From Tillus elongatus (Eukaryota; Arthropoda; Insecta; Coleoptera; Cleridae), in assembly GCA_964006375.1 (NCBI GenBank), contig OZ023265.1, forward strand, positions 164,388,118-164,452,117: a stretch of DNA of 64,000 nucleotides. The letters are read 5' to 3'. The position numbers and the translations under genes were made by a program. Positions within the stretch are counted from its first letter, which is position 1. Each line of letters opens with the position of its first letter. Positions 21,804-32,754 of this stretch are shown one piece after another. A model generated the notes under the pieces. That model saw only the letters and a program-made list of their open reading frames with translations. It had not been told where the DNA came from and made no database searches.

Positions 21804-23045
21804 TTAATGTAATGGAGACACTTTAGTTTTTGAACAGAGAAGAGATACTTGCACATTTTCAAATTTATCTAAACTTCTCAAGTAGATACAACAACCATAC
21901 GCATCTGTTGATGCATCACAGAATCCATGAATTTGTACTGTCTTCATATTTTGTATTACCACTTGTCTTTGTAAATTTAATTCGTTAAGACATGTTAAAT
22001 TAGACTGATAATAATGCCATTTCAATTGGAGATCAGATGGGATCATATCATCCCAGTCTAATTTTAAAGTCCATAACCTTTGGATCATTATCTTTGCTAT
22101 TATTATGCAAGGTCCCACCAATCCTAATGGATCATAAATTTTTGCAATATCTGAAAGAATTCCCCTTTTTGTACATTTAAATTCAATATGTCTGGGTATT
22201 TCATATGATAATATATCATTTTTCGAAGACCATTGAATTCCAAGTGTTTTATAAGTGTCATTTTCACCCAGCTTCAGTACACTTATAGGGTCATCATCAA
22301 CTTCTAAATTATCAAGAATTGCTCTACTATTAGATCTCCATTTACGGAGCTGAAAACCTGCAGAGCCTAAAATTTTTGAAATTTCTCCACACATCTCAAC
22401 TGCTTCACTTTCACTTTTGAATCCTGTGATTAGGTCATCTACATACATATCATGTGAAATTATCTTAGAAGCAATTGGCGCCTTGAATTCATAAATGTCT
22501 GCTAAGACTTTAATACATTTAATAGCAAGATATGGTGCTGAACGTGTGCCATATGTTACCGTATTTAAAGTATATATTTTGAAATCATCATTAGGATTAT
22601 TCCTCCAGACAATTCTTTGAAGAGGCTTATCATCCTCATGAATCAATATCTGGCGATACATTTTGCTTATGTCAGATGTTACTACATAGTTATGCATACG
22701 AAATCTAAGTAAAATATTTACAATATCATTCTGGATTGGCGGTCCAGTATGTTGAATGTCGTTCAATGAATACAGAGAATCTGTTGGAGCAGCTCCATCA
22801 AAAACTACTCTCAACTTAGTTGTGACACTCTCTTCTCGCAGTACGGCATGGTGCGGCAAGAAGTATGAAATTGAGTTGAATTCTTCATAATTAGGTATCA
22901 CAGACATATGACCTAAGCCTAAATATTCACTCATGAATGAAACATACTCGTTTCTCAAATTTGGATGGTTTTTGAATTTATTTTCTAAATTTAACATTCG
23001 TTTGATAGCAATTTCCTTTGAACTACCAAGGAGGTCTCTAGACAA
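21804..23045 (-). pseudogene. BEL/Pao Pol: reverse transcriptase
   Basis: The 413 codons contain KLRVVFDGAAPTDSLYSLND, the catalytic DISKMYRQI (motif A), YGTRSAPYLAIKCI (motif B) and DMYVDDLITG (the YVDD box), then the KIYDPLGLVGPCIIIAKIMI segment specific to BEL/Pao and the start of RNase H (IHGFCDASTDAYG). All RT catalytic aspartates are intact. The frame opens after a frameshift near 23080 and ends at a frameshift near 21810, where the sequence would otherwise run into the RNase H frame. Confidence 0.92.
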
Positions 23046-23059
23046 TTTAAGCGGAATTC

Positions 23060-24394
23060 TTACAACAAATCGACCATCTTCATTTCCATGACTGTATCAT
23101 GAAAAAACTTCTCACATTCTAAATCATCTTGAGATATAAATGATTTTACTTCACATTCTTCTATTTCCCAGAATTTGTGCAGATCGCTATGCAATTCTGA
23201 CATTTCAGATGATTGAAAATAACAATGAGTTTGTTCCTGGTCTTTATTAACTTGTCCCGAAACAATATATCCAAATTTAGTATTCTGTAATAAAGGCATG
23301 TTCTTTCCCATCCGCAGTGTTTCTTTACTCATTAAGTTCCAAAAGTGACCACCACCTATTAATAGATCAATCCTTCGTGGGACAGCAAAATCTGGATTGG
23401 CCAGTTTTATATCCTGAGGTATTTTCCAGGTAGATATATCTATCCCAGATGAGGGTAAGAATTCTGTTATTGTAGGAATAACGAAACATGTCAATTTTAC
23501 TTTGAAATTATTATGAATTGAATTTGCAGTAACATAACATTTAGTGGATATAGTAGACGATGAGTTATTCAAGCCAAGTACTGCAAGTTTAGCCTTAAAA
23601 TTTTGCAATTTCAAAGAATCTACTAAACTGCTTGTAATAAAGTTCGACTGTGATCCACTGTCTAGCAATGCATAACATATTTGAAAGTTCCCATCTGAAT
23701 CTTCAATTTGAACTTTCACAGTAGAAAGTAAAACACTAGCTGAATTTTCCTTAACAGACAGTGAAATATTCTGTTCGTTTGTATTCTGAAGATTTACCGT
23801 CTCATTTTCATTAGAGCTAGTATCATGCATCTTCATTACAGCCTCATGATGCAAGAGCTTATGATGAGGCTGATTACAAACTTCACATCTAATTTTAGAT
23901 CGACATTTTTGAAATACGTGTCCTGTACAAAGACAATTTTCACACAATTTTAAGGTCATCACCTTCTCTTTCCTAGCAGCACATGATAAGTTTGCAAACT
24001 CTCTGCAAGAATAAATTAAATGAGGTCCTTTACAAAAATTACATTTCGCTTTAACATTACTTAACATGGCAACATTTTTTTGCCTCTTCCGAGGATCATA
24101 AATTCTGTTTGAATTATAATTTTCATTATACTCAATTGTTTCCAGCATATTAGCTCTATCATATAAGAAACTTGTCAACTCATCAATTGTAGGCATGTCA
24201 CCATTATATTTTTGTTTTTCCCACTCGACTGCAGTATTCTTATCAAATTTAGTAAAAACAATTGCTATTAAAAGAGGATCCCAATTTGTTGTGTCAACAT
24301 TAAGTGATTGAAGACATCTTAAATGTTTAGAAATAGAATCAGACAATTGTCGCAAGTTTCTGACATGCTCTTTATGAATCGAATCCAAATTCAA
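23060..24394 (-). pseudogene. BEL/Pao Gag C-terminus, zinc knuckles and protease
   Basis: The 444 codons hold the C-terminal Gag capsid region (HVRNLRQLSDSISKHLRCLQ), cysteine-histidine knuckles (CNFCKGPHLIYSC, CENCLCTGHVFQKC, CEVCNQPHH) that bind the element's RNA, and an aspartic protease with the active-site ALLDSGSQSNFIT and the RIDLLIGGGHFW region (DUF1758-like). The protease would cut the polyprotein. It is in the same phase as the upstream Gag frame and separated from it only by one TAA at 24422-24424, so a single substitution made the break. It runs into a frameshift at about 23080 before RT. Confidence 0.92.
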
Positions 24395-24421
24395 TAACCC
24401 CTTAATGTGATGTTTAACTAA

Positions 24422-25078
24422 TTACTGTCTATTATCAAATCCATTACATATTAAATCCCATGCAGTTTGATAATTAACTGCCGAAAATTCTAACGATGCA
24501 ATTACCTTTATAGCATCACCACTCAAGGATGCACGCAAATAATGATATTTTTGAATATTATTAATCGAAGGATTCACGTGAATCAAGGATAGAAAGGTAT
24601 CCCTATATTCTAGCCACTCATTGTAATGGCCAGTGAATTTAGGGAGCTCGATACTTGGAAGCTTAATTTGATTAGATATATTGTTATTATCAGACTGCGA
24701 GCTTGACAAATTACCTTTAATACTTTGCTGATCTCCAGCATTTTGAACGTTGGGAGACATACTTGTTTTTTCAATTATAACCATGGCCATTGCCATGCAT
24801 TCCTTGTATTTTTGATTAAAAGCATCACGCTCAGCATACTGAGCTTCCAAATTTTCTTCCTCACATTCGATTTCAATACATGTTTGAACATTTTCAAACT
24901 CATCCCCAGTTTTCTCCACTTTTTGAACCCTTAATTTAAGTTCCGCAAATTGATTATCAGTGATTTCTTCATTAGCCTCATAATTCAATTTAAGTGATTG
25001 AACAAACTGAGAAAAATTTGTTAATTTATGTTTGATATTACCCCTTTTACGGGTTAAAACAGTTAATTCTTCTCCCAT
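24422..25078 (-). pseudogene. BEL/Pao Gag N-terminus (DUF1759-like)
   Basis: The 218 codons start at an ATG that follows a 400-bp leader. There is a charged, probably coiled-coil N-terminal part, then LPSIELPKFTGHYNEWLEYR and HYLRASLSGDAIKVIASLEF, the classic BEL/Pao Gag (DUF1759) pattern. Gag forms the particle that packages the RNA. The frame ends at TAA (24422-24424), but coding continues in phase to the left, so the stop is a nonsense mutation within Gag and not its natural end. Confidence 0.92.
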
Positions 25079-25480
25079 TATGTTTCAAATAAATCAAGAA
25101 TCAACAATATTAGGAGGAAATTGGATAATAAAAAATGAAATGAGTGTGAAAGGAATGGAACTCACCCAAATCATATATATTCTTCTCCAGTAGTTCACCA
25201 ATACCACGTTGAAATTTCAACCTTAAGCACCTGGGCAGGAGACAAGAATCAATCAAATTACTCTTTTCCATGCAAGTTTACCAATACGATGGTTAAATCT
25301 AGACCTTCGGGTAAACAGCTGAACTTTAAAGCTTTCTTCTCCAGGCAAATTTGCAATACGGCGTTAAAATTTGAAATTCTAAACTTGGGTTAACCACGTG
25401 GATAGAAGACATGAACTAATTAATAATCGACACAAATTCCATAAACTGCCGCTTGATCCAATACAAATTTCACTGCTTGA
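25079..25480 (-). other. 5' untranslated leader of the BEL/Pao element
   Basis: It lies between the primer-binding site and the Gag ATG. It holds three degenerate copies of a unit of about 90 bp (recurring CTCCAG/TTCCAT, then TTTACCAATACG or TTTGCAATACGG). It may contain packaging signals. This is inference from position. Confidence 0.5.
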
Positions 25481-25498
25481 ATCCGTCTCGATGGACCA
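25481..25498 (-). promoter_or_regulatory. Putative tRNA primer-binding site
   Basis: Directly inside the 5' LTR the minus strand reads TGGTCCATCGAGACGGAT. It begins with TGG, the complement of a tRNA CCA end. Its inverse, extended, resembles a tRNA 3' end after a TTGAATCC T-arm. The tRNA identity is not assigned. Confidence 0.6.
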
Positions 25499-25756
25499 TG
25501 GTAAATTAGTTTAAAACTTCAATTGAATGGACTGTATAATTATTTAATTATGAATTAATTGTACATTAAATTGTTGAAAATATACATAAAACTTCTTTAG
25601 GTGTCGATTCGCCATTAGTTCTTTTATTTCACACCTTATGTTTCATGCGCACACTCCCTGTCAATGTCAAACTGGATTGGGAGTGTATCTGTTCATCGGA
25701 TGATAGCACATGATATACAAAATGCAGTTCATCAGATAATACTTCACCACTTACCA
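25499..25756 (-). repeat. 5' LTR of the BEL/Pao element
   Basis: 258 bp with the same TGGTAA/TTACCA ends as 19430-19687. It would hold the promoter and polyadenylation signals. It is followed by the second ATATT at 25757-25761. Confidence 0.95.
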
Positions 25757-25761
25757 ATATT

Positions 25762-26399
25762 GCTTATTTCCTTTTATAATTGCCATGTAAATTATTTTTA
25801 TTGTATAACGAACTACTTCTACCCGTGCTTTATATGCTAACGCCATCTGGTGTGAACGCCTCTCACTCCCTTTAGTGGTTTCTCTTTTCTGTGTCGATGT
25901 CTTGACTCCGTGAGTGACATGTCGACGATAGGCAACTGACCCCGTCACCCGCTAGGTATTGCGTTAGGTGTTTTTGTGGTGTAATGTCTCTCGGGTAGCG
26001 ACGAGCCGTATTTTCTCTTGCGCCGCGTTAATTGGCTTCTCTGTTAACTTATAGAAGTATAGAATCCATTTCTACTTATGCGATATCAACCATCGACGAA
26101 GTTTCCAGTCTATCGTATTTGAGCTTTAGTAGCTCAAGGTCCTGGTCAGTGACCAGTTTTCAGCTTGTAGGAGTTTTCATAGCCGAGTCAATCAATAACT
26201 AACAACTGGACGCAATTTGAGATATATCCATCCAAGGACTCAACAGGCATCGAGAAGCCAGGTAAAGTGATCGGAAATTTAATCTAAATTCTCCTTACAA
26301 CTAGATGCAGTTTGAGATTTATCCAGGAATCGTGAAGACAAGCTAAGTAAAGTGTTCGGAAATCTAATCACATCACCCTCCTTGTTGGATCACCTAATC
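25762..26399. other. Unassigned sequence with a diverged two-copy repeat
   Basis: The segments at about 26209 (CTGGACGCAATTTGAGATAT) and about 26301 (CTAGATGCAGTTTGAGATTT) are diverged tandem copies about 92 bp apart. No gene is recognised. Confidence 0.5.
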
Positions 26400-27292
26400 T
26401 CACTAATGCTATGTAAACTCTAAGACCTGGGCGTATGAAAAGGCACGGCCAGGGGAACCATCAAGTCCTGGGTCAGAGACTAGCATAAGCCATACTGGGC
26501 AGATTGTCCAGGGATCAGACATGGGAAGACATTAATTGGGCATCCCCCTGCGAGGGGGAGGAATAAGCCCAGCACATTTTTAGCGAGTGTAAAGCTCTGT
26601 TTTGTGGCCTAAGTATCTTACAGGTAAATTTCTGGCTGGTGAGTGAGTGCCGAGACGAGACGAGTGACCTGGCTGGGCAGAATGAGGTCACCCTCATCTG
26701 GGTGCCAGGTCACTCGGAGGCAAAGGCAATGAAGAAGCTGACAGTCTCGCGAAGAGAGGGTCAGCAGAACCATTTATGGGACCAGAACCGGCTCTGGGCG
26801 TGACAAACAGCACTGCCACGGGAGCCATTAAGTCCTAGGTCAGAAACCAACACAGGGTTGACTGGGCAGTCCAGGGCACAGACATGGGAAGTCAATAATT
26901 GACGAACCCAGTTCAAATAGAGCTGTGGAACTGCTAAATCTTAGCAGAGGACAGCTCAGAAACATAACAGGTCTCTTGACGGGACACATGACCGTCAAGA
27001 AACACCTGCATAAAATGGGGCAGTTCGAGGGGGACCTCGCATGCAGACTCTGCGGCGAGGGGGAGGAATCAGCCCAGCACATCTTGTGCGAGTGTAAAGG
27101 TCTGGACCGCAAAAGACAACTGATCTACGGACAGCCTAGACCAGAGACAGAGCAATATAAAACTCCACAGACTAGTTCAAGGCACAGTGATTTTGGAATG
27201 GCTGGAGTAGAAAAGACAAAGGGCATGCACAATAAACCAAAGGTTGCGGTGGTATAGGGGCGACAAAGGCGCGGACGAGCCCTAAGGGGGAA
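26400..27292 (+). pseudogene. Non-LTR retrotransposon C-terminus: RNase H remnant and zinc knuckle
   Basis: The best piece is a 110-codon frame at 26925-27257 with LSRGQLRNITGLLTGHMTVK and CRLCGEGEESAQHILCECKG, the C-terminal cysteine-histidine motif that follows RNase H in R1/I-type elements. Upstream, VTLIWVPGHSEAKAM (about 26690-26730) is the end of an RNase H domain. A second knuckle-like EE*AQHIFSECKAL lies at about 26555, so part of the C-terminus is duplicated in tandem. The 3' end, ending near CGCGGACGAGCCCTAAGGGG, is followed by an A-rich tail. The same 3' end recurs inverted at 39919-39961 and 54352-54418. Confidence 0.82.
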
Positions 27293-28186
27293 AAAAACTC
27301 TAAAGCATTTAAGTTATTACTAGTCATTAGGCAATTTTATGTTTTGACGTATGTTAATAAATATTTTGTTGGGACTGGCCTCTTTCTGACCCACTTCTCC
27401 AGTAGAAGCTCTCAGATCTAGATCTACCACTCCATTAAGCAGGTAACTTGTTTGGGGTTGGCTAGTTCTTCGAAATCAGCAAATACGTTGCAAAATACCT
27501 TACAATTGTAGTTACTGTTCAATAAACTATTATTAATGTTATTATTAGATCATCCATTAGCATATGCGACCAGCTCAATTTGTCGGTGTATCTTCTGCTT
27601 CGGCCTTCAAACGCATGATTAAAAAACGTTTTATTACTATTTTCACTCCAATTCAAACTTGTCAATCTTAAGTATTTAGAATAATGAGTAAAGTAAATAA
27701 CTTCTAAAGTTTCTCTGTCCAACGTAACATAAAATAAGCTTGTTATAGGTGCTTCCAGCGTTTTGTTTGCATAATAATTTACACAGAGTGTTAAAGGACA
27801 TCCTATAAATCTGTATAACTAGCTAAGTTATTAAGAGACCACGGAAATACCGGCTCAAATCGATAAATCAATCTTAATTAACATTTATAATAGGAAGAAA
27901 GCGATTGATATCAATAGTGTTATATAATATTATGTATAACATTGATTTACATATACAGCTACCTGAGGATGGTACTTTATCTACCAACTAAGTTTTTTCT
28001 GCGGCTTTACACAAATTGATAAACTTCCATAGTTAAGATTTGCGCACCTTGGGATTATTATTACGGACGATGGTATTAGTAATAATAGTAATAGTAATAT
28101 ATATTTATTATAATGTGTGGAGCTGGACGCAGTGTTGCAGTCCCTATAAGCATGCCGTATTGACTATCGCTACACCAAACTAATTT

Positions 28187-28189
<3 letters not shown>
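27293..28189. other. Unassigned AT-rich sequence
   Basis: No coding, RNA or repeat feature recognised. Confidence 0.45.

Positions 28190-28242
<53 letters not shown>
28190..28242. repeat. (TA)n microsatellite
   Basis: About 52 bp of TA repeats, directly abutting the 5' truncation point of the RTE-like element. Confidence 0.97.
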
Positions 28243-28245
<3 letters not shown>

Positions 28246-29201
28246 GCTACTCTTGTGGTAAAGCTACATGAAAACAGGAATCCTATAAAAATTGGGAGAG
28301 GAGTACACCAGGGAGATACGATGTCTCCAAAACTGTTTATCACCGTCCTGGAATATGTATTCAAGAAGCTAGATTGGGACCGGAAAGGTTTAAGAGTAGA
28401 CGGCCAAAGTCTGTCAAATTTACGGTTTTCAGACGACATTGTCTTACTGGCTGACAACTTGGAAGATATTAGAGTGGTGCTACAAGAACTTCAGGAGGTC
28501 TGTGCAACAGTAGGTCTAAAAATGAACATCGGAAAAACAAAATTTATGACAAACCTCGTCCCTAGTAACAACCTAATTATTGAAAACTCTGAGGTGGAAT
28601 GGGTTGATAAATACACATATTTGGGCCAGGAGATAAGCATATCCAAAGCCAACCAAACATGCGAGAGAAACAGAAGAGTTAAACTCTCCTTTACGGCAAA
28701 CTTGGAGACGTTTTCAGAGGCGACCTTCCAATATGCTTGAAAAGAAAAGTTTTCAACCAATGTGTTCTACCGGTTATGACCTACGGCGCCGAAACACTAA
28801 CCCTTACCAACGCTTCTGCTAGGAAACTAAAAGTAGCACAGCGTAAAATGAAGAGGTCGATGCTTGGCGTTTCGTTACGTGACCACATTAGAAATGAAGA
28901 ATTACGCAGAAGAACAGGAGTGACTGATGTGGTCGTACATGTGGCAAAACTCAAATGGAAGTGGACGGGACAGGTGGCTCGCATTCAAGATGGCAGGTGG
29001 ACAAAGCGATTACTTGAATGGAGACCCAGATCCAATAGAAGAGACAGAGGAAGACCACCAGTTCGCTGGACAGACGACATTACAAAAATTACAAAAAACT
29101 GGATTCGTAGCGCTCAAGACAGAAAAGAATGGACTCAACTAGGGGAGGCCTATGTCCAGCAGTGGACGCAGAGGGCTAATTGATTATGATGATGATGATG
29201 A
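28243..29201 (+). pseudogene. RTE-like non-LTR retrotransposon, 3' part
   Basis: The plus strand encodes the second half of the reverse transcriptase: IGRGVHQGDTMSPKLFITVL (motif B), LRFSDDIVLLAD (catalytic FSDD), KTKFMTNLV and YLGQEIS. After a frameshift near 28690, the connection part VLPVMTYGAETLTLTNASAR and the C-terminal RRDRGRPPVRWTDDI and RSAQDRKEWTQLGEAYVQQW follow, typical of RTE/BovB-type ORF2. The stop at 29181 is followed by a (GAT)n tail, the short 3' repeat that RTE elements usually carry. The 5' side is cut exactly at the (TA)n array. It is inactive because of truncation and frameshift. Confidence 0.9.
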
Positions 29202-30009
29202 TAGTTATACAATATGCAATACAAATAGGGGTAGCGTGTGCTTCTATGGTTTTCTGCAAAAACGGTGTGCGTTTATAGTCGCTTCAAAGAGGTCCGAATC
29301 TTGTAAATGTAACAGATGACTGATGAGGAGAATTGTAATGATGAAGCAAAGATTTTCCAGACAAAATACACTCACCAATAAACAATTTAACTTAAAGGTA
29401 AATGTTTAAAAAGCCATATATATGGAGTGATGCTCATCAGTGGGCAAATTAATCATTTGGGAAAGATATCGACTCATTTAGACAGAACTATAAGTTATTT
29501 ATCGGTCATAACACAATCTGTAGCAAGAAAACTGGTCGGAAGTTTATCTAGCTAAATGCATAAATAAAGCCAAGACTTATTTATAGAAAACATCGTATTG
29601 ATGTTTGCACAATGAGGGTAAAACAAAAATTTTGATCTAAAAGAAAAAATAATGGATAACAAGTGCTTTAGTCAGATCGATGAATACAAAGGATCAATTA
29701 TACAGGAAATCAGGGAACCACTTGGGAACCACCAAATATTTTGGGGAGACTTCAACAGGTACAGAAACAAGCTAGGACAAGATTAGGGTAGCAACAAATC
29801 AGTCTAATAATGTCTGGAGCACTCTTAATAAAATGCAGAACAAGGCTATAAAACCCACTGAGGTGTGGGGACTTCGTCGCGAAAACGATTCCATAATAAC
29901 GTCTGATAAAGAAAGCTGTCAAATGTGTTCTGAATACGGTGACAACGAGCTTGTCGGATAAAATTCCACACACATCAAGGAGCGAACATGTTCTAGTAAT
30001 CATAAATTC

Positions 30010-30011
<2 letters not shown>
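29202..30011. other. Unassigned sequence
   Basis: Nothing recognised apart from scattered stops in all frames. Confidence 0.45.

Positions 30012-30084
<73 letters not shown>
30012..30084. repeat. (TA)n microsatellite
   Basis: 73 bp of TA dinucleotides. Confidence 0.97.
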
Positions 30085-30088
<4 letters not shown>

Positions 30089-30319
30089 ATACAAAGGCAA
30101 AGATCACGAACCAGGGCGTTACCTCTAAAGCTGGCTACTGCAGTTGCAGACGAGACGTCGTCAGGTTTAAACATGCACTACAATTTATAAACCAGAATAA
30201 TTGGGATATCCTACTTACACCAGCCCTGAAAGTCTTATATTTTTGATAAGATTAATTGTAACGGATTTAATTCTCTCTTGGTATCATGTGATCCAATGAG
30301 TAAATATTGTAACATATGA

Positions 30320-30430
30320 TGATGGATGAATCCCTCTGATGACGCTAACTTTGTTAGCGAAACGATCGTCAGGTCTAAAAAACTGTTTTGTGGTGAATTG
30401 GGTTCTCCTAATGAATGGTACTTATCATGT
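30320..30430 (+). repeat. Solitary terminus of the Penelope-like family
   Basis: It shares CCTCTGATGACGCTAACTTT, ACGATCGTCAGGTC, GTGGTGAATTGGGTTCTCC and ACTTATCA with the outer ends of the arms of the element at 10329-13027. No coding part is attached. Confidence 0.8.
30333..30373 (+). ncRNA. Hammerhead-ribozyme-like motif, best core of the first Penelope family
   Basis: Core in order: CCT, CTGATGA, extra C, stem II GCTAAC-TTT-GTTAGC (6 perfect pairs), GAAA, stem III CG-AT-CG, TC, AGG pairing with CCT. Apart from the extra C after CTGATGA, every conserved position is present. Confidence 0.68.
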
Positions 30431-30529
30431 GATCCAGTGTGTTAAGATTATAAGAACAAATGATCAAGTTATCGAATAATAGTACACGCAACGTTTGGAT
30501 GTTTTGGTCATCTTCAAGCTTCCTTTTAG

Positions 30530-31396
<867 letters not shown>

Positions 31397-32371
31397 TACA
31401 ATCTGCTGCGTATTGAAACCGTTTTATAGAAATTACGTAAAACATAATTATGCTTTCCTTTAAATTAAGCTCATAAAACCTGACGGAAGATTTTGAAGAG
31501 TTTAGATGTAGTGGAAGATAGTAGATTGCGATGCGAGGAACAGCAGGTCGTTATTCTCGGCTTGCCCTAATGATATTGTCTTGTAAACAACGCCGCCATA
31601 TTGATATATGTGTATGAAATTCTTAGCGAAACTATCCGTGATGTAATTAAGCTCATTTAATTAAAGTGACAGGGAACTAATACGCCCTATCTCCCATAAA
31701 TTGAAGTTTCGTGTATCCCGTACAAGAATGTAATGACACAGAAGTACACATTCCTTATTGTTGAGCGATGTTGCCGTATTTTAGAACTTTAAAATGACGA
31801 AAAACACGCATACAATTGCTACTTTACTCAAGTCATTGGTCTTCCTTACATGCTTTCTAGTAAGAGTTCTTTAAACTGCTGCAGTTTTTTTGTTTTTGCT
31901 AACATATAAGTGAGATAAGCATATTTTAGATATTTTTTCCAAATTAGTTTTAAAGTCCCAACCCAACTAACAAAAATGTTCTATAATTTTTAAATAATAG
32001 TGCAAATTTGTTGTGTTACTGTTATATTACTGCTCTTCGAAAGCATTTTTGTTCTATTAAGACTGCCAAGGTGAGTATTTAGCTTCTCGCAGCAAAATGC
32101 GTCTTTAAATTTATTGTTATAATGTTCTTAGAGCAGAATTATAAAACATTTTAGAGATTCCGTTTTTCGTTGTTTTGTAAACGTCTATACAACAATCATT
32201 ATAGAATATATTAGCTTACAGAACAAAATTGTTATGTAATGGCTTTATAACAACGATCTTCCAAACATATCTGTCAACTTGCAAACATTTATGAAGCTTT
32301 TCTTTAAGTGATTTTGTGCAAGTATAAAACAGTTTTGTTAACATTTTCTACGATACAATATAGCTGCAAAT
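31397..32371. other. Unassigned AT-rich sequence
   Basis: No gene recognised. From about 31900 on, TTATAA/GTTTTATA-type strings become frequent, and they continue after the SINE to about 34760. Confidence 0.45.
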
Positions 32372-32384
32372 AACATAGTCTACT

Positions 32385-32741
32385 AAGAACCTCGGTGGTT
32401 CAGGGGTAAGAACGTGTGCCTCTGAACCGAGCGGTACTGGGTTCGATCCCAGGGTACTCCTTTCACTTTTTCAGTACAAACTGTAAAATTAACATCAACC
32501 GAGGTTCTGGCATTGTATTTGAGCAAGTTGAATATCTACACATTCTGCCCTTCGGAGGGGGCGTAAAGCCGTCGGTCCCGTGTCCATGCGATGTTGGGCA
32601 CGTTAAAGATACATACCCTCCTTACAAAAAGGCAGGGGTTCGGCAAAATTTCCAGGATAGTGAGGTGAAACTACTCCCTGGCGTCGGTGATTGGCCATAG
32701 TCGCGGAAATAGGCCGACGTTAAAGAAACAAAAACACACAC
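32385..32741 (+). repeat. tRNA-derived SINE (family S1), complete, with 13-bp target duplication
   Basis: The tRNA-like head has box A-like GTGGTTCAGGGGTAAGAACG (about 32395) and a perfect box B GGTTCGATCCC (about 32442), the internal RNA polymerase III promoter. A conserved body follows (GTCGGTCCCGTGTCCATGCG, GGCCATAGTCGCGGAAATAG), and the end is GACGTTAAAGAAACAAAAAC. It is flanked by AACATAGTCTACT at 32372-32384 and 32742-32754, an exact 13-bp duplication that fixes both ends and shows retroposition. SINEs depend on a LINE partner; which one is unknown. Confidence 0.92.
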
Positions 32742-32754
32742 AACATAGTCTACT

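Larger units (their letters stand above)
19430..25756 (-). mobile_element. BEL/Pao LTR retrotransposon, complete structure
   Basis: A 6327-bp element on the minus strand has 258-bp LTRs (TGGTAA...TTACCA ends), a 5-bp target duplication ATATT on both sides, a putative primer site at 25481-25498, a polypurine tract at 19688-19700, and gag, protease, RT, RNase H, integrase and the C-terminal DUF5641-like segment in the order expected for BEL/Pao. The LTRs differ at about 5 of 258 sites, so the insertion is fairly recent. One in-frame stop and three frameshifts break the single polyprotein into five frames. Intact structure with lightly broken coding suggests a recent death, or insertion as an already defective copy. 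Confidence 0.95.

Noticed and set aside
28243..28457. Long open frames of alternating I and Y residues across TA arrays (here and at 30012, 30661, 45585, 48619, 51159, 52192, 57092, 57613, 62052)
   Set aside because: They are translations of (TA)n microsatellites, not genes.
29850..29930. CTGAGGTG...CGAAAACG string resembling a hammerhead
   Set aside because: The core box ends in T instead of A and no coherent stem II or stem I forms.
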